This document shows, in pieces, positions 11,089 to 22,262 of a DNA stretch of 64,000 bases. The stretch spans positions 38,003,613-38,067,612 of the forward strand of contig NC_052508.1 in the NCBI RefSeq assembly GCF_014356525.2, in the 5' to 3' direction. A model generated the notes under the pieces. That model was not told the origin of the DNA. It worked only from the letters and a program-made list of their open reading frames with translations, and did no database searches. Within the stretch, counting starts at the first letter, position 1. Each line of letters opens with the position of its first letter. This DNA is from Nilaparvata lugens (Eukaryota > Arthropoda > Insecta > Hemiptera > Delphacidae). The translations under genes and the position numbers were made by a program.

Positions 11089-13934
11089 AATCCATGCATG
11101 ATTTTCCTTGTGATAAACTGCTTTTTGACATGCTTTTTTATAATGTGCAATGCATTAAAAATAAAGTGAATGAACTTGAATTGTTTCTTAGCACAAACAT
11201 GAGATTTAAATTGCTGTGTCTGTCTGAGCATTGGATGTGCTTGGATGATCTGAAACTTTTTAAAATTGCTGGATATGAGTTGGTAGCCTACTTCTGTCGA
11301 AGTGAGTTCCAGTGTGGTGGGGTTGCTATTTATATAGACACATCTGTGATTGCCCACTTTGCATGCATTGACATTTCTATGCACTGTGTTGAAAAAGAGC
11401 ATGAATTCGCATGTGTATCCCTGTTGCATGCGAAGTTATACATTATTACAGTCTATCGGTCACCAGCTGGTTGCCTTCAAAATTTTTTCAACTCACTTGA
11501 GGGACTTGTTGTTCAGCTAGTTAACTTAAATCCAGGTTTTAACATAATTGTTGGCGGTGACTTCAACATTGACGTGTTGAAGGCTGACCACAGGACAAGG
11601 GAGTTTATTAACCTATTGAGATCTCTGGACCTCTATGTGGCTAACTGGCAGCCCACTAGATTTGATGCTTGCCTCGATAATGTGATTACAAATCTGAACA
11701 TTGGCAATAACATTAGTTGTTCAATTGTAAATCCTCTCCTCAGTGACCACCTGGCACTCGGCTGCAATGTGGAATTGCCAACTTCCACCTACCCTGCCTC
11801 TATACCTGCAGGGCGTGATCGACTCACTTGGGTGTGACCCATCACACAGGGTGGACGCGAGCGTTTTCTGCATTATCTGACTCTGATTGACTGGAGCTTT
11901 CTGAAGGATCATCCTGATGCACAGCCCAATTTCACGGCGTTTTTTGATAGACTCCTGACTGGCTTCAACAACTGCTTTCCACTAAAACGTTTCCTCTCTG
12001 GAAGGCCTGGTAAACGTGGTGCACTGTGGATTACGGACGACCTTCTTGACTTGAGAGACCTGGTTCTCATGGCGTATGATCAGTTTTGGGCTGATCGACT
12101 CCTGTCCTCTAAACGGACCTACATGGGACTGAGGAGATCATACCAGCGGGCTGCTCGTGCGGCCAGGATGCGCTACAACTCTGAGCTGATTGACCGGGTA
12201 CCCAATAGGTGTAAAGCTGCCTGGGGTATCATCAGGGCCGCTGCGGGTGTGCCAGCTCCTGGTGCTGTTCTGGTATCTGCGGATGATCTTCACGACGCGT
12301 GGACCAGCTCTATTCGCGGTATCTGCGAGGGGATCCGAGCTTCCCCTGTGTTGGCGGCGGATCTGCTCTCGGCTTCGGTTCGGCCCCCCGCTCTTCGGCT
12401 GTTGACCTGGCGCCGTATTACTTGTGATGATGTCACTCGAGTTGTGAACTGTTTGAGCAACTCGGTTAGTAAAGACATTTATGGTATGACCAGTGCTACT
12501 ATTAAGGATGTACTAGCTCTTATTGTCTCTCCCCTGACTGTTTGTATTAATCTGTGTTTCCAGCAGTCTGTATTTCCTTCTCAACTTAAAATTTCTAAGA
12601 CAGTGCCTGTCTTTAAGAAGGGTGATAGGCATGATCCTACTAACTATAGGCCTATCTCCATCCTGCCTATTATATCGAAGATTTTTGAAATTCTTATTGC
12701 TGAGCAACTCCTTGCTTATTGTGACCAGTGCGGCCTGTTTGCGACCACCCAGTTTGGTTTCAGGAAAAATAGATCCACCACTGATGCAGTAGATATCCTG
12801 CTTTCCAAGATATTTGATTGCTTTGAGGCACGTGGACTTGCTGGGCTCACCTTGTGTGATCTCAGCAAGGCCTTTGATACAATGGATCATGCTATTCTCG
12901 TGGACAAGCTTAGGCATTATGGTGTGGGACCATCTCCTCTCAAACTGATTCAGGCCTACCTGGGGGGTCGCAGACAGGCGGTGCTGGCTAATGGAGTTCT
13001 CTCTGAGATCAGGGATTGTGTTGACTGTGGAGTGCCTCAGGGCTCTGTCCTGGGGCCTCTGTTGTTTCTTATCTCAGTTAACGATATAGCTCAGGTGGAT
13101 GGCAGGTGTGTTGTCTGTTATGCGGACGACACCACCTTCTTCAATGCTGGTCGTGAGATGGGAGGACTGAGGGCAGCTATGGTGGAGACTGGAGCATTTG
13201 CATCGGACTGGTTCTCTGCCAATCGCTTCCTCCTCAATGAAGACAAAACTCAGTCTATTGTGTTCAGTCTCAGAAATGGGAATGAATACAATTTTGCGCC
13301 TGTCAAACTGTTAGGGTTTACCCTTGACAGGAAGCTCTCATGGGGCGAGCACATTGAGACAGTTTGCACCAGGTTGAGCAGAGTGGTTTTCCTGCTGAGG
13401 GGTTTCAAACACAGTGTGCCACCTCATTATCTTAAAATGTGCTATTTTGGCTTTTTTCAGAGCATGATTTTATATGGCCTCCCCCTCTGGGGTGGAGCCA
13501 CAGATGTCGCCCGAGTCCTTCTTCTCCAGAAGAGGGCCCTGAGGATTATTTGTGGGGCTGGTAGATTAGCCCACTGTCGCCCACTCTTTATCAAAGAGAG
13601 GATCCTCACCGTCTTCTCCCTCTATGTTCTCCATACCCTTTGTAGAACACATGCGAACGTGGGGTTGCTCGTGACCCGACAGAGCTTCCACCCATATGAG
13701 ACTAGGGGTAGACTCAGGCTGGATTTACCCTACCAGAGGCTGAGCAGAACTCGGACTGGTCTGGCTCATATGTCTATCAGCCTCTATAATAGGCTGCCTC
13801 TGTTGGCCAGGGATCTGCCTGCGGTGCGGTTTCGAGGGGCTCTGAGGAGCCTGCTGACGGATCACCCTCTGTACTCACTCCGTGAGTTCTGTATGTTGGA
13901 GAGCAGTGTGGTGAGTGCCTATTTTCGTATTTGA
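11073..13934 (+). pseudogene. LINE ORF2: AP-type endonuclease and reverse transcriptase, one stop
   Basis: One frame is open from 11073 to 13934 apart from a single TGA at 11835-11837, so it would be about 950 codons with one readthrough. The endonuclease part has LLFYNVQ, LSEHW, GGVAIY, YRSPAG, GGDFNIDV and SDHLALG, the usual EEP catalytic blocks. The RT part has YRPISILPIISKIFE, FGFRKNRSTTDA, LCDLSKAFDTMDH (first Asp), GVPQGSVLGPLLF and the catalytic CYADDTTFF, then LLGFTLDRKLSW and the C-terminal LLQKRALRIICG. The stop separates endonuclease from RT and probably comes from a C-to-T change. The coding part is GC-richer than its surroundings, consistent with a young copy. Confidence 0.88.
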
Positions 13935-14045
13935 TTTCTGCCTCTGGGCAGTTGTTTTTTTTACATTTTTGACGTGTCCCAGTGGGCTTCACTTTAGTGA
14001 TCCCTTTTATGGACTTATTTAAATAAATACTAAATACTAAAAAAT
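11089..14045 (+). mobile_element. CR1/L2-like LINE, ORF2 nearly intact
   Basis: A LINE of about 3 kb ends in a short AAATACT-type tail near 14000-14045. Only ORF2 is present, so the copy is 5'-truncated or of a type lacking ORF1 here. It lies inside the C-terminal tail of an older LINE (10640-11088 and 14046-14270). I could not fix a target duplication. Confidence 0.75.
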
Positions 14046-14270
14046 ACTAAAAATTAAGGATTTTCTAATAAGAAACCTGTTTTTATACTAATGATGAATA
14101 TTTTGCCTTCAATATGGAGAATTTGTAAGACGTTAATGTGATGATTTCTTGTTTCTATGTGGTATGATTATATGTTTTTTATGTAATAATTTATGTAATT
14201 TTCTCATGAAGTGGCCTATACAATTGTAATTTGTCTTTGAAAATAAATGGATTTTGATTTGATTTATAGC
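14046..14270 (+). repeat. 3' tail of the older, interrupted LINE
   Basis: The frame KIKDFLIRNLF at the left edge fits the expected C-terminus of the element broken at 11088. It is followed by an AT-rich 3' UTR ending in AATAAATGG and TGATTTGATTT-like repeats, a typical LINE tail. Confidence 0.5.
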
Positions 14271-14276
14271 CTAAAG

Positions 14277-14462
14277 CTGGGTTTACACCAAAGTTATTAA
14301 CAAAATATTAATAGCTTAATCCTTAGATACTATTACATTGAACAGAACTTGACAAACACATATTATGTGCATCATATGTATGATAAGCTATGTTCAATCT
14401 AATAGAATATATATAGAGATTAAGTTATCAACATTTTGTTAATAACTTTGGTGTAAACCCAG
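14277..14462. mobile_element. MITE with near full-length inverted repeats, copy A
   Basis: The ends are inverted repeats starting CTGGGTTTACACCAAAG. Pairing continues inward through TTATTAACAAAAT and a GAACATAG-like centre, so most of the 186 bp can fold back. A diverged copy lies at 53445-53629. No coding capacity. Confidence 0.8.
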
Positions 14463-14918
14463 TTTAATAGATTATAAACATGTTTTGTTGAACTGAGTAG
14501 CTTACTATTTAACTAAAACTCATAAAAATGAATAATTTTTAACTAGTAGTCTACTATAGCCTTTTACTAGCTACTAAATTCATGTACTTACTGATAACTA
14601 TAAAATTCTATTGTGCAAAATTTATATTGTTTGGTGCTAAAGAATGTTACTTAATTCAATTAACTATAAATATAACAAATCATTATTAGATTGTTCTTCT
14701 CTCGTTGGTTCTTTTATACCCATTTGTAGTCCAACTAGATATATATGAAATGTGTACATTAAATTTCACAAAGTAAACAACTATATTAAATAATAGAGAA
14801 TATATTATTTTGAATATTATTATAATGGTATGTGGAATAAATGCATGCTATTTTGTTGAAAATGAAGACTGGACATACAGCTTACATTCTACCAGAATAG
14901 TGTATACGTCTATTTTTT
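14463..14918. other. AT-rich intergenic, no gene seen
   Basis: About 450 bp of low-complexity AT-rich DNA. A 69-codon frame at 14810-15019 runs into the dispersed repeat and is not credible. Confidence 0.5.
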
Positions 14919-15049
14919 ACTTTCCTTGCCCTATTACCTTAGGTAAGGAAAGTATTGCTTTCCGAAAAAAATTAAGGTACCCCAATTTCTTAATTTCTAT
15001 ACGTTTCAAGGTCCCCTGAGTCTAAAAAGGTGGTTTTTGGGTATTGGTC

Positions 15050-15131
<82 letters not shown>

Positions 15132-15805
15132 AGTGTATGTGCGTCTGTGTACACGATATCTCATCTCCCCTTCAACGGAATGACTTTAAATTTGGAACTC
15201 AAGGTCCTTACAATATAAGGATCCGACACGAACAATTTCGATCAAATGCAATTCAAGATGGCGGCTAAAATGGCGAAAATGTTGTCAAAAACAGGGCTTT
15301 TCGCGATTTTCTCGAAACGGCTCCAACAATTTTGATCAAATTCATACCTGAAATAGTCATTTATAAGCTCTATATCAACTGCAACAAGTCCTATATCTGT
15401 AAAAATTTCAGGATCTTTGCCCCATCTATGCAAAGTTTGATTTTAGATTCTCAATTATCAGGCTTCAGATACAATTCAAACAAAAAATTTTGGGTGAAAA
15501 AGATTGAGCATGAAAATCTCTACAATTAATGTCCTGGAACATTTTCACCTAAAATTGAAAATAAGCTCGAAATTCGAGAAAATGTGATTAGCCAATTACA
15601 AACTGTTGGCAACTGTTGATTCTATTGAATTATTCACTATGGAGAGATAGCAGACCTCGTATGTCTCCAGCGTTATTGTCCTGTCACCAGCTGGCTCAGA
15701 TCTTTGCTTATAAGCAGACTTGAGATGCGCGAGAACACTAGCGTCAGGTGATCAATTCTCATAACGGCAAGGAAAGTTGTGTGAGTGCGCCACACCAGAT
15801 TTTTT
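14919..15805 (+). repeat. Dispersed repeat with (TG)n core, copy 1
   Basis: It begins ACTTTCCTTGCCCTATTACC and ends with GGCAAGGAAAGT plus a GTGTGAGTGCGCCACACC tail. The first bases and the GGCAAGGAAAGT near the end are short inverted repeats. A pure TG tract (15052-15128) sits about 130 bp from the left end. Two further copies lie at 53801-54767 and 55693-56587 in the same orientation. No ORF is conserved among copies. Confidence 0.85.
15052..15128. repeat. (TG)n microsatellite
   Basis: A nearly pure dinucleotide tract embedded in dispersed repeat copy 1. Apparent Val/Cys ORFs across it are artefacts. Confidence 0.95.
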
Positions 15806-15939
15806 ACATATGAAGCCCAAATTTCAATTATTTTCCTTCTAGATTTTTCAAAATTAATGTTCAAAATTAGTTTACTCTCATGTTGTCAGAGAGAAAGCGC
15901 AACTACTTGCAAGAAAGATTGGATATTTCAATTACCATA

Positions 15940-16105
15940 CTTACTTACTTATCCTGGCGCTACAGCCCGATGTGGGCTTTGGCCTCCTCCACAATCATTC
16001 TCCAACTATCTCTGTCTTCCGCCTTCCTTCTCCAGCCCCTGACACCCAACGCTCTCAGGTCCCTCTCTACATCCTGCTTCCATCGCACTCTTGGCCTAAG
16101 GATTA
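15940..16105 (-). pseudogene. RTE-like LINE C-terminal remnant
   Basis: On the minus strand the translation reads [19 protein letters not shown], then [13 protein letters not shown] and [11 protein letters not shown] followed by a stop. This is the typical C-terminal end of RTE-type reverse transcriptases. Only the last 55 or so codons are present. Confidence 0.6.
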
Positions 16106-16471
16106 CTGTAATACATACATTTCATACTCAGAAAACAACATCATCTCTATATCACAACTCTAATCTCCAACAAAAGAGGTACTATATGAGTAAATCCGAG
16201 GCCACTCTAGAGCCAGTTCAATGACTACGATTTCATAAAAAAATCACCAAATCATATGGTCGGAATAAAATTTTTTTATTATATTAAAGAACTGGATTAT
16301 ACAAGAACAGGTGTAAAGTAGTATAGGAAAATTATGTTTAACGCATCATCACGTCTGAACTACTGGACTGATTTACTTTAAATGTTGCTTATAAATTCTT
16401 AATCAACCGAGGATTTTTATAGGCCTATTCTCAATTCTTCTGGATTTCATTACGTCAAGCTTAAAATAGAC
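16106..16471. other. Intergenic, possible Helitron interior
   Basis: AT-rich DNA leading into a Helitron-like 3' terminus; no gene. Confidence 0.3.
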
Positions 16472-16498
16472 CCTTGCGAAGTACGGGTTACTGCTAGT
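16472..16498 (+). mobile_element. Helitron-like 3' end
   Basis: CCTTGCGAAGTACGGGTTAC followed by TGCTAGT. It resembles Helitron 3' ends: a short stem close to a terminal CTAG before T. A better match is at 43391-43420. The 5' end was not found. Confidence 0.35.
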
Positions 16499-17189
16499 GA
16501 TATATATAATGATGATTATGGTATACAAACTTGACTGGAATGAACATAGACATTAGCTTATAATGTATGATCATGTTATGCCTGTTATGTGTGATGTTAG
16601 GCCGGTATTAGGCGGTAATAGTTCTATGACATGAAAAAATGATTTCGTACAACTTATTTCCAAAGACCTTAAAGAGATAATCTTTGAGTTCTTTGCTTAT
16701 TTCATATGATCTGAATATGACAGAAATATTACCGTCCAATAGCGTCCTCAAGTTAGTTTGTTATTTTTTTGACTACCTATCATACTTTGCCTTCTTGTTT
16801 TGAACTTGGAGATATTGTAGATACTAAGTAAATAAGTACCGTAAGCTGGTATCAAATAAACTTCAACATATACTGGTTTTTCGAATTCTTTGTTCAAAAT
16901 AACATAAAAATCCAATCTCTAAAATCATAATATTGCAGTTACGGTATGGCTTTTTAACTTGTAGAGCACTTATACGGCTAAGCAGTATCAACAATGTAAC
17001 TAAGGCTTCAAGAACTTCAAGTAAAGCAATTAAACAGTTTATTTTATGGATGCATAACAACTGTAATACATACATTTTAAATGCTCAATAAAAATTTAAT
17101 GTAGTTATTATTAAATATAACTGATTTGCGCCTTGTATTTTATGCAAGTTCCCATTATATCAATAGGGCCATTCAAATTTCCCGCTGCT
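16499..17189. other. Intergenic, no gene seen
   Basis: About 690 bp of AT-rich DNA with only short frames that I do not believe (for example 16863-17075, minus). Confidence 0.5.
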
Positions 17190-17290
17190 TCTTGCCTCTC
17201 TCTGTCATGGCTGCCATTCATTCAATTCGTAACAGGAATAGTGGCCACTCAGCCGCTCTTTAGTTTACTGTAATAGCTCGTTCGTCTATT
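17190..17290 (+). repeat. Repeat upstream of the F-box gene
   Basis: CTTGCCTCTCTCTGTCATGG and TAGTTTACTGTAATAGCTCG match the inverted, diverged segment at 9999-10140. It ends about 220 bp before the start codon of the FBXO25/32-like gene. Confidence 0.5.
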
Positions 17291-17511
17291 CTATATCTGG
17301 TCTCTGGCATGGAATGGTCTTTGTCTGAAAGTCGTCAGCTGATTGGAGTAACGTCAACAAAGCCATGCGCCCTGTCCATATCAACACACAGACACTACAG
17401 AGTACAGAGACAGCCAGTTTGAGTACAGTAGCATTAGAAACAAGATACCAGTGAGAACAGATTTTGTTCTTTGTGATTGTGGCAGTGTTTTTGTAAATTG
17501 AACATTGTGAG
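17291..17511 (+). promoter_or_regulatory. Putative 5' UTR/promoter of the FBXO25/32-like gene
   Basis: This stretch lies between the upstream repeat and the ATG. I see no clear TATA box. It contains CAGT-type motifs that could be initiators, which is weak evidence. The assignment is by position only. Confidence 0.3.
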
Positions 17512-17645
17512 ATGCCTTTCATATCAAAAGATTGGAGATCTCCCGGTGAAGAATGGGTTAAAACAGAAGAAGGATGGGAAAAGAAGAAAATACTGGAATG
17601 TGGACGTCGGTTTGCCTCATTTCAACAAGAAAATCTGGATACGAG
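17512..17645 (+). CDS. F-box only protein 25/32-like, exon 1
   Basis: The exon starts at ATG 17512 and encodes [20 protein letters not shown] and onward to QQENLDT, 44 codons plus two bases. The opening matches the conserved N-terminus of FBXO25/FBXO32 (atrogin-1/MAFbx), which begins MPF..DWRSPG..W(V/I)KT.DGW. These proteins are substrate adaptors of SCF ubiquitin ligases; vertebrate FBXO32 acts in muscle protein turnover. The F-box itself is C-terminal and not in this exon. A splice donor GTAGGA follows at 17646. Phase 2 matches the next exon. This is the one host gene I can name here. The identity is from recall of the family, without alignment. Confidence 0.75.
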
Positions 17646-17956
17646 GTAGGACTTGCTTTGTTTATTTACTCAGCTGATGTCGAGGCGATCGATAAATGCG
17701 ACAGTTTCACTTTTCTCTTTCTGCTCTTGACTTTGCTTGAAACTTAAGATTTGATATGACTTTTGTGTTTTTTTGAGACTAAATCACACATTAGTCCTAC
17801 CATTGAAGACGAATTTATCTATTTGATAGATGATTAAACCACTTGGAATCATTCTCAACAAAATCAAAGTCATTCAATGAAAATTTAACTTTTGTTAGTC
17901 TACTTCTTGTTCACCAATCAGAAAATCTACGTAATTTATTCTCATAGTTTTCTCAG
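17646..17956 (+). other. Intron 1 of the FBXO25/32-like gene
   Basis: A 311-bp AT-rich intron with donor GTAGGA and acceptor TTTTCTCAG, both good matches to insect splice sites. Confidence 0.65.
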
Positions 17957-18104
17957 GTTTAAATCTTATTATATTGAAGCTGCAAATGTCAAAAATGCAC
18001 AGTCAATACGGCTGATTGTCTCTGAGAACCCACCTAAAAATCAGTTGGACCTGTTGGACAACATACTGGAGGCTATGGAAAAACCTCCAAATCACACAAA
18101 TTAA
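17957..18104 (+). CDS. F-box only protein 25/32-like, exon 2 (ends in stop)
   Basis: After the acceptor, phase 2 splicing continues the frame as FKSYYIEAANVKNAQ, then LIVSENPPKNQLDLLDNILE and AMEKPPNHTN, followed by TAA at 18102-18104. PKNQLD and the Leu-rich segment look like the conserved region between the N-terminus and the central part of insect FBXO25/32. Full-length family members exceed 300 residues and carry the F-box later, so a stop here means a truncated copy, a short isoform, or a missed donor just before the stop. I see no GT donor near the end. A CR1-like LINE begins about 290 bp downstream, so later exons may be displaced or lost. Confidence 0.6.
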
Positions 18105-18389
18105 CCCCCTCGCATCACTAGAGCCCCCCGTATTTTTTTAACACATTTAAATCATCCTCGCACAGAAAATTCGATAGAAGCTTTTTTGTTCAGCTCCCGG
18201 AAATAAGCCTGTATCCATAGTTGGATTCCGACCAAATTCAAATGGTGACCTGGGTTACTGTATCGAGTTTTCATCGAAAATATGAAGTTTTCCCAAATGC
18301 GAAAGGTACCAGCCAAAACTATGAGTTCGCTGTGAAAACTGAACACCAAATCTGTCGCATACTACACTGATATAGTGATTGAAAAGATT
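18105..18389. other. Intergenic between F-box exon 2 and LINE
   Basis: About 285 bp without a supported gene. The 65-codon minus-strand frame at 18152-18349 is unconvincing. Confidence 0.4.
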
Positions 18390-18580
18390 CAAGATTCATT
18401 TATTGTCAGAGAACTTTAACAAAAATGCAAGTCAAAGTCAACAATTGAATAAAAAAATTCTAAAATATAACAATAAACATTAATAGTCATCACAGTCACA
18501 TCGTAATATATACAAAAGAAGACAAAGATAAGCAAATTCTATATAATATAATAAACATTTTTAAAACAGTTATATCACAG

Positions 18581-21580
18581 TTAAGAAAATACACAGACAT
18601 CACCACAAATCCTCAAACCATATGGACAGCAGTCAATTAGAATCTTTTTAACGGAAAACTTAAAACTATTAATATCACATTTTTTAATATTAGCAGGCAG
18701 TTTATTAAATAACCTCTTTCCAAATTCAACAAAACTTTTCAAAGTTAAATGGTTATTGCACTGTGATAATCTAAGTGCTTTTGCTTGACTTGTAAAATGA
18801 TTGTGAATATTACTATTTATGGGTAAGATGGAAAGATTTTTTCTGGTATACATCAGACATTCAAACACATACAAAGCATAAACAGTCATAATATTAAGTT
18901 TTTTAAACAGAGGTCGACAATGTGCTCTACTATCTACTTTTCAAATGATCCTTATGGTCCTTTTTTGTACAACAAAAAGTTTCTTCATATTGGTATATCT
19001 CCCCCATGCCAAAATACCATACAACAGGTGTGACTGAATGTAAGCATAATATACAGCTACCAACACATCAATGCTAACAATATTTCTTAATCTACATAAC
19101 ATAAAAATGCCTCTAGATATTTTCTTACTCAATGAAAAAATATGATTTTCCCATTTCTTATCACTCTTCAATGTGATGCCAAGAAATTTGACATAACTAA
19201 TATCTGTCTTACAACCAAAGTCAAAATCTAACAACTGGGTCTTATCTTTATTGAGGCAAAGAAAGTTAGCAGCTGTCCAGTCCTCAATAGTTGCATTAAT
19301 CTGCCCCAATACATTCAAATTGGTAAAAATCTTTTCACACTTAATCTGGACTGCCAGATCATCAGCAAACATAAAAGCCTTAATATCTCCATTACTTATA
19401 GCAGCTGGCAAGTCATTGGTATAAATAATGAAGAGTATAGGTCCAAGTGTGGAACCCTGGGGTACACCTGTCTGAACCTTCAAAAGATGAGAAAGAGAAC
19501 CCTTATAAAAAGAAGCCTGAAATCTATCACTTAAATAGGGAATCATAAGCTTAATAGACACATCATCAAACCCATAAAACTGGAGTTCTTTTATCAAAAT
19601 CTCATGAGATATGGTGTCAAAAGCCTTTGACATGTCATAAAAACTACTAGAAACCTTGTTCTTACCATCCAGCCAGTTAATACAGTTTTTCATGAATTCA
19701 GATATAGCACCATGAGTACCTCTTTTAGATCTATATCCAAATCGACTATTTGTGAACAGTGAATTACTTTCAAAATAGCTTATGATTTGCTTATAGAGTA
19801 CCATCTCAAATATCTTTGAAATTATAGGAATAATGGAAACAGGCCTATAATTGTTGTAATCCAGAGATGAACCCTTTTTCAACAAAGGAATAACTTTAAT
19901 AAATTTCAGACATTTAGGAAATTAACCATCCTTAATACAAATATTAAAAAGGTAACACAACACTTCACATACAAATGGTGCAGCCAATTTCATAAAACAT
20001 GACTTTAAATAGTAAACATCAAGACAAGCACTATTACTGAGAGATAATATAGAATTATACACCTGCTCAACAGTAATACATGAAAAAGAGAAAGAATTTA
20101 ATACAGGATTATCTTGTTTGTGAATGTCAAGATAATAAGAAATATCATTTACAGAGGTAGGTACTCTTTGAACAATATTACTAACACTTTCAACAAAGAA
20201 ATCATTAAAACCACCTGCCGTCAGGCAATCATTTTGTTTACTGTCTTTTAAATCGTTCTTGTTCAGATTCTCTTTTACAATAGACCACAATTCTTTGGGT
20301 TTATTTTTAGCTGTCAGCACACGATTACAATTGTAATTGAATTTGGCTTCCCTCACAGTCTTCTTGAATATGTTTCTTAATAAATTATACTTATCCTTGT
20401 AATGAACCAAACCCGATTGTCTGAATAACTCATAAATAAGCAAACAGTCATCCTTTAATTGTCTAATATCATCATTATACCATTTACAGGAAGGAGCAGC
20501 TTTTTTCTTGCACATGACATTCTTAACAGGAAAGCATAGCTCAACAGCAGTTGAAAATTTTCTATTGAAAAACATAAATTTATCCTCCAAAGAATCAATA
20601 GAATAGATCTCTATCCAATTAATCATACTAATCAGCGATTCGAATAAAGGAATATTTGAATATGTCAATGGCCTAATAATTTTCCTAGAACTCTGAAACT
20701 TGTAATTAGAATCATAAGTTACTTTAGAATCCAGATCCAACATAGTATGGAAAATGATGGCAAAATGATCCGAGACTACCATCGGTTCAACTTTTACAGA
20801 AATAATCCTATCCCGATGAATAGATGAAGCTATATTATCTATGCATGAACCTAATTCATGTCCAACATAGGCAGGTCTCGTTACTTCATTGACTGTCAAA
20901 TTAAGATTAAAGCTATGTAATAAATTATTCAATATCACAGTATGACTAGATTGAGACAATATGTTTACATTGAAGTCACCACAGAGGATGACTGAAGCAT
21001 TGGATTTATTCCTGCAATTGAGCAACTCCAGCATTCTACAAAGAATATCAATAAAGTTTTTAAAATTACTCTCCTCTGGATCTCTGTAAACTTCAATGCA
21101 GATAATATTTAGATCATTGATTAAGACTGCAGAAATCTCACACACCCGCTGAACAGACAGATCTATGAGGTAGGAGATCTCAGCACCAACAAGACCATTC
21201 TTTATAAAAATTGCCGTTCCACCTCTTCGCCCAGAAGGTCTGCAATAAGCACTAGTGCAGTTGTATCCCATCACTGAGAGTTCAGAGAGTTCATGCACCG
21301 CCAGCCAATGTTCACAGATACAAAATATATCAACATTATACTTGTTCAAAAGACAATAAAGTTCATCTAATTTGTTAATAACACCTTGAGTATTCCAATG
21401 AATTACAACCAAGTTTGATTTTTTACTCACATTTAAATTTACTTCACAGTTACCATTTGACTGACTAAGAGAACCATCAACTAAGTATTGACTATTCTTT
21501 GGGTGGTCTTCAAGTTTAAACTGTTGTTGCCACTTTGTTTCCTTGCAAAATATTTTGCAATGTAGGTATTTTTTGGCCAA
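18581..21580 (-). pseudogene. LINE ORF2: endonuclease and reverse transcriptase, two stops
   Basis: A single frame of 1000 codons on the minus strand is broken only by TAA at 19922-19924 and TGA at 18941-18943. Endonuclease blocks: VIHWNTQGVINK, ICEHWLAV, GGTAIFI, CGDFNVNI and VSDHFAI. RT blocks: NYRPVSIIPIISKIFE, FGYRSKRGTHGA, FYDMSKAFDTISHE, GVPQGSTLGPILFI and the catalytic AFMFADDLAVQ, then KFLGITLKSDKKW, AYIQSHLLYGILAWG and a C-terminal domain to FGKRLFNKLPANIK. Its N-terminus overlaps the end of ORF1 by about 100 bp in another frame. The CR1/L2-like assignment is by the endonuclease-RT layout and the PHD-bearing ORF1. Confidence 0.88.
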
Positions 21581-22119
21581 AAGTCAGCCTTGTACACAAC
21601 ATCAAACTCACTTTCAGGAACACCAATCTTGAATGAAGCATAAGAGTCAGGATAATTTGAAACAAGTTTCTCAACTGTTAGATCACTAACTCTTTTATTC
21701 TTTAAAAATTCTGACATGTTTTTGCAGGTTGTAGTGGGTGTGAATCTTGAAACAAAAATAATTTTTTTGTGATCCCTAATTGACAGACCCTCTACACCAA
21801 TCAAACTACCAGTGATGAAGTTTTTGTTTTTCTTAAAATTGGTTTTACCATGTAATTTAGCAGTTACAGAAGATTGAACATTCAATGCAGGGGTTTCTTT
21901 CCTGGGTTTACCTTTTTTCCTAACCACTGAAGTCCAGTCTTTGTCATTTGGAGTACAAGCAATATTCTCAACAGTAGTATTATTTTCAACCATATTATCA
22001 GTAACAATCAAGGACGGAAAATATGACGAATAATTTTTCATAACATTCTCAGAATCACTCACTGATTGTTTCTGTTTTTGTGTATTATGAATCATAACCT
22101 CACAGTCACTTGATATCAC
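21481..22119 (-). pseudogene. LINE ORF1, C-terminal part
   Basis: The translation contains KKIIFVSRFTPTTTCKNMSEF and VYKADFWPKNTYIAKYF, a block typical of the C-terminal region of CR1-type ORF1 proteins. A basic linker (RKKGKPRKE) precedes it. It is separated from the PHD-finger part by about 125 bp (22137-22262) that looks inserted. The end overlaps ORF2. Confidence 0.7.
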
Positions 22120-22136
22120 ATTATTCGCATATCAAT

Positions 22137-22262
22137 AAGCAGACCGAGAAGTCGATTTTTTGTTTGTGGAGGCTGAGTGTTGTCACAGAGAAGAGGATTC
22201 CTCCTACTTTGTGGTGTTGTCTACAAGATCGATAGTTACTATCGATTTTTTCGACTTTTCGA
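22137..22262. repeat. Short insertion within LINE ORF1, with palindromes
   Basis: About 125 bp interrupts ORF1. It contains the perfect palindrome ATCGATAGTTACTATCGAT (22228-22246) and a second TCGATTTTTTCGACTTTTCG stretch partly complementary to AGAAGTCGATTTTTTG at 22150. The flanks (GATATG-like and GACATCG-like) might be diverged target duplications. Probably a tiny palindromic insertion. Confidence 0.4.

Noticed and set aside
17286..17522. 78-codon minus-strand frame
   Set aside because: Antisense to the putative promoter and start of the F-box gene; no homology.
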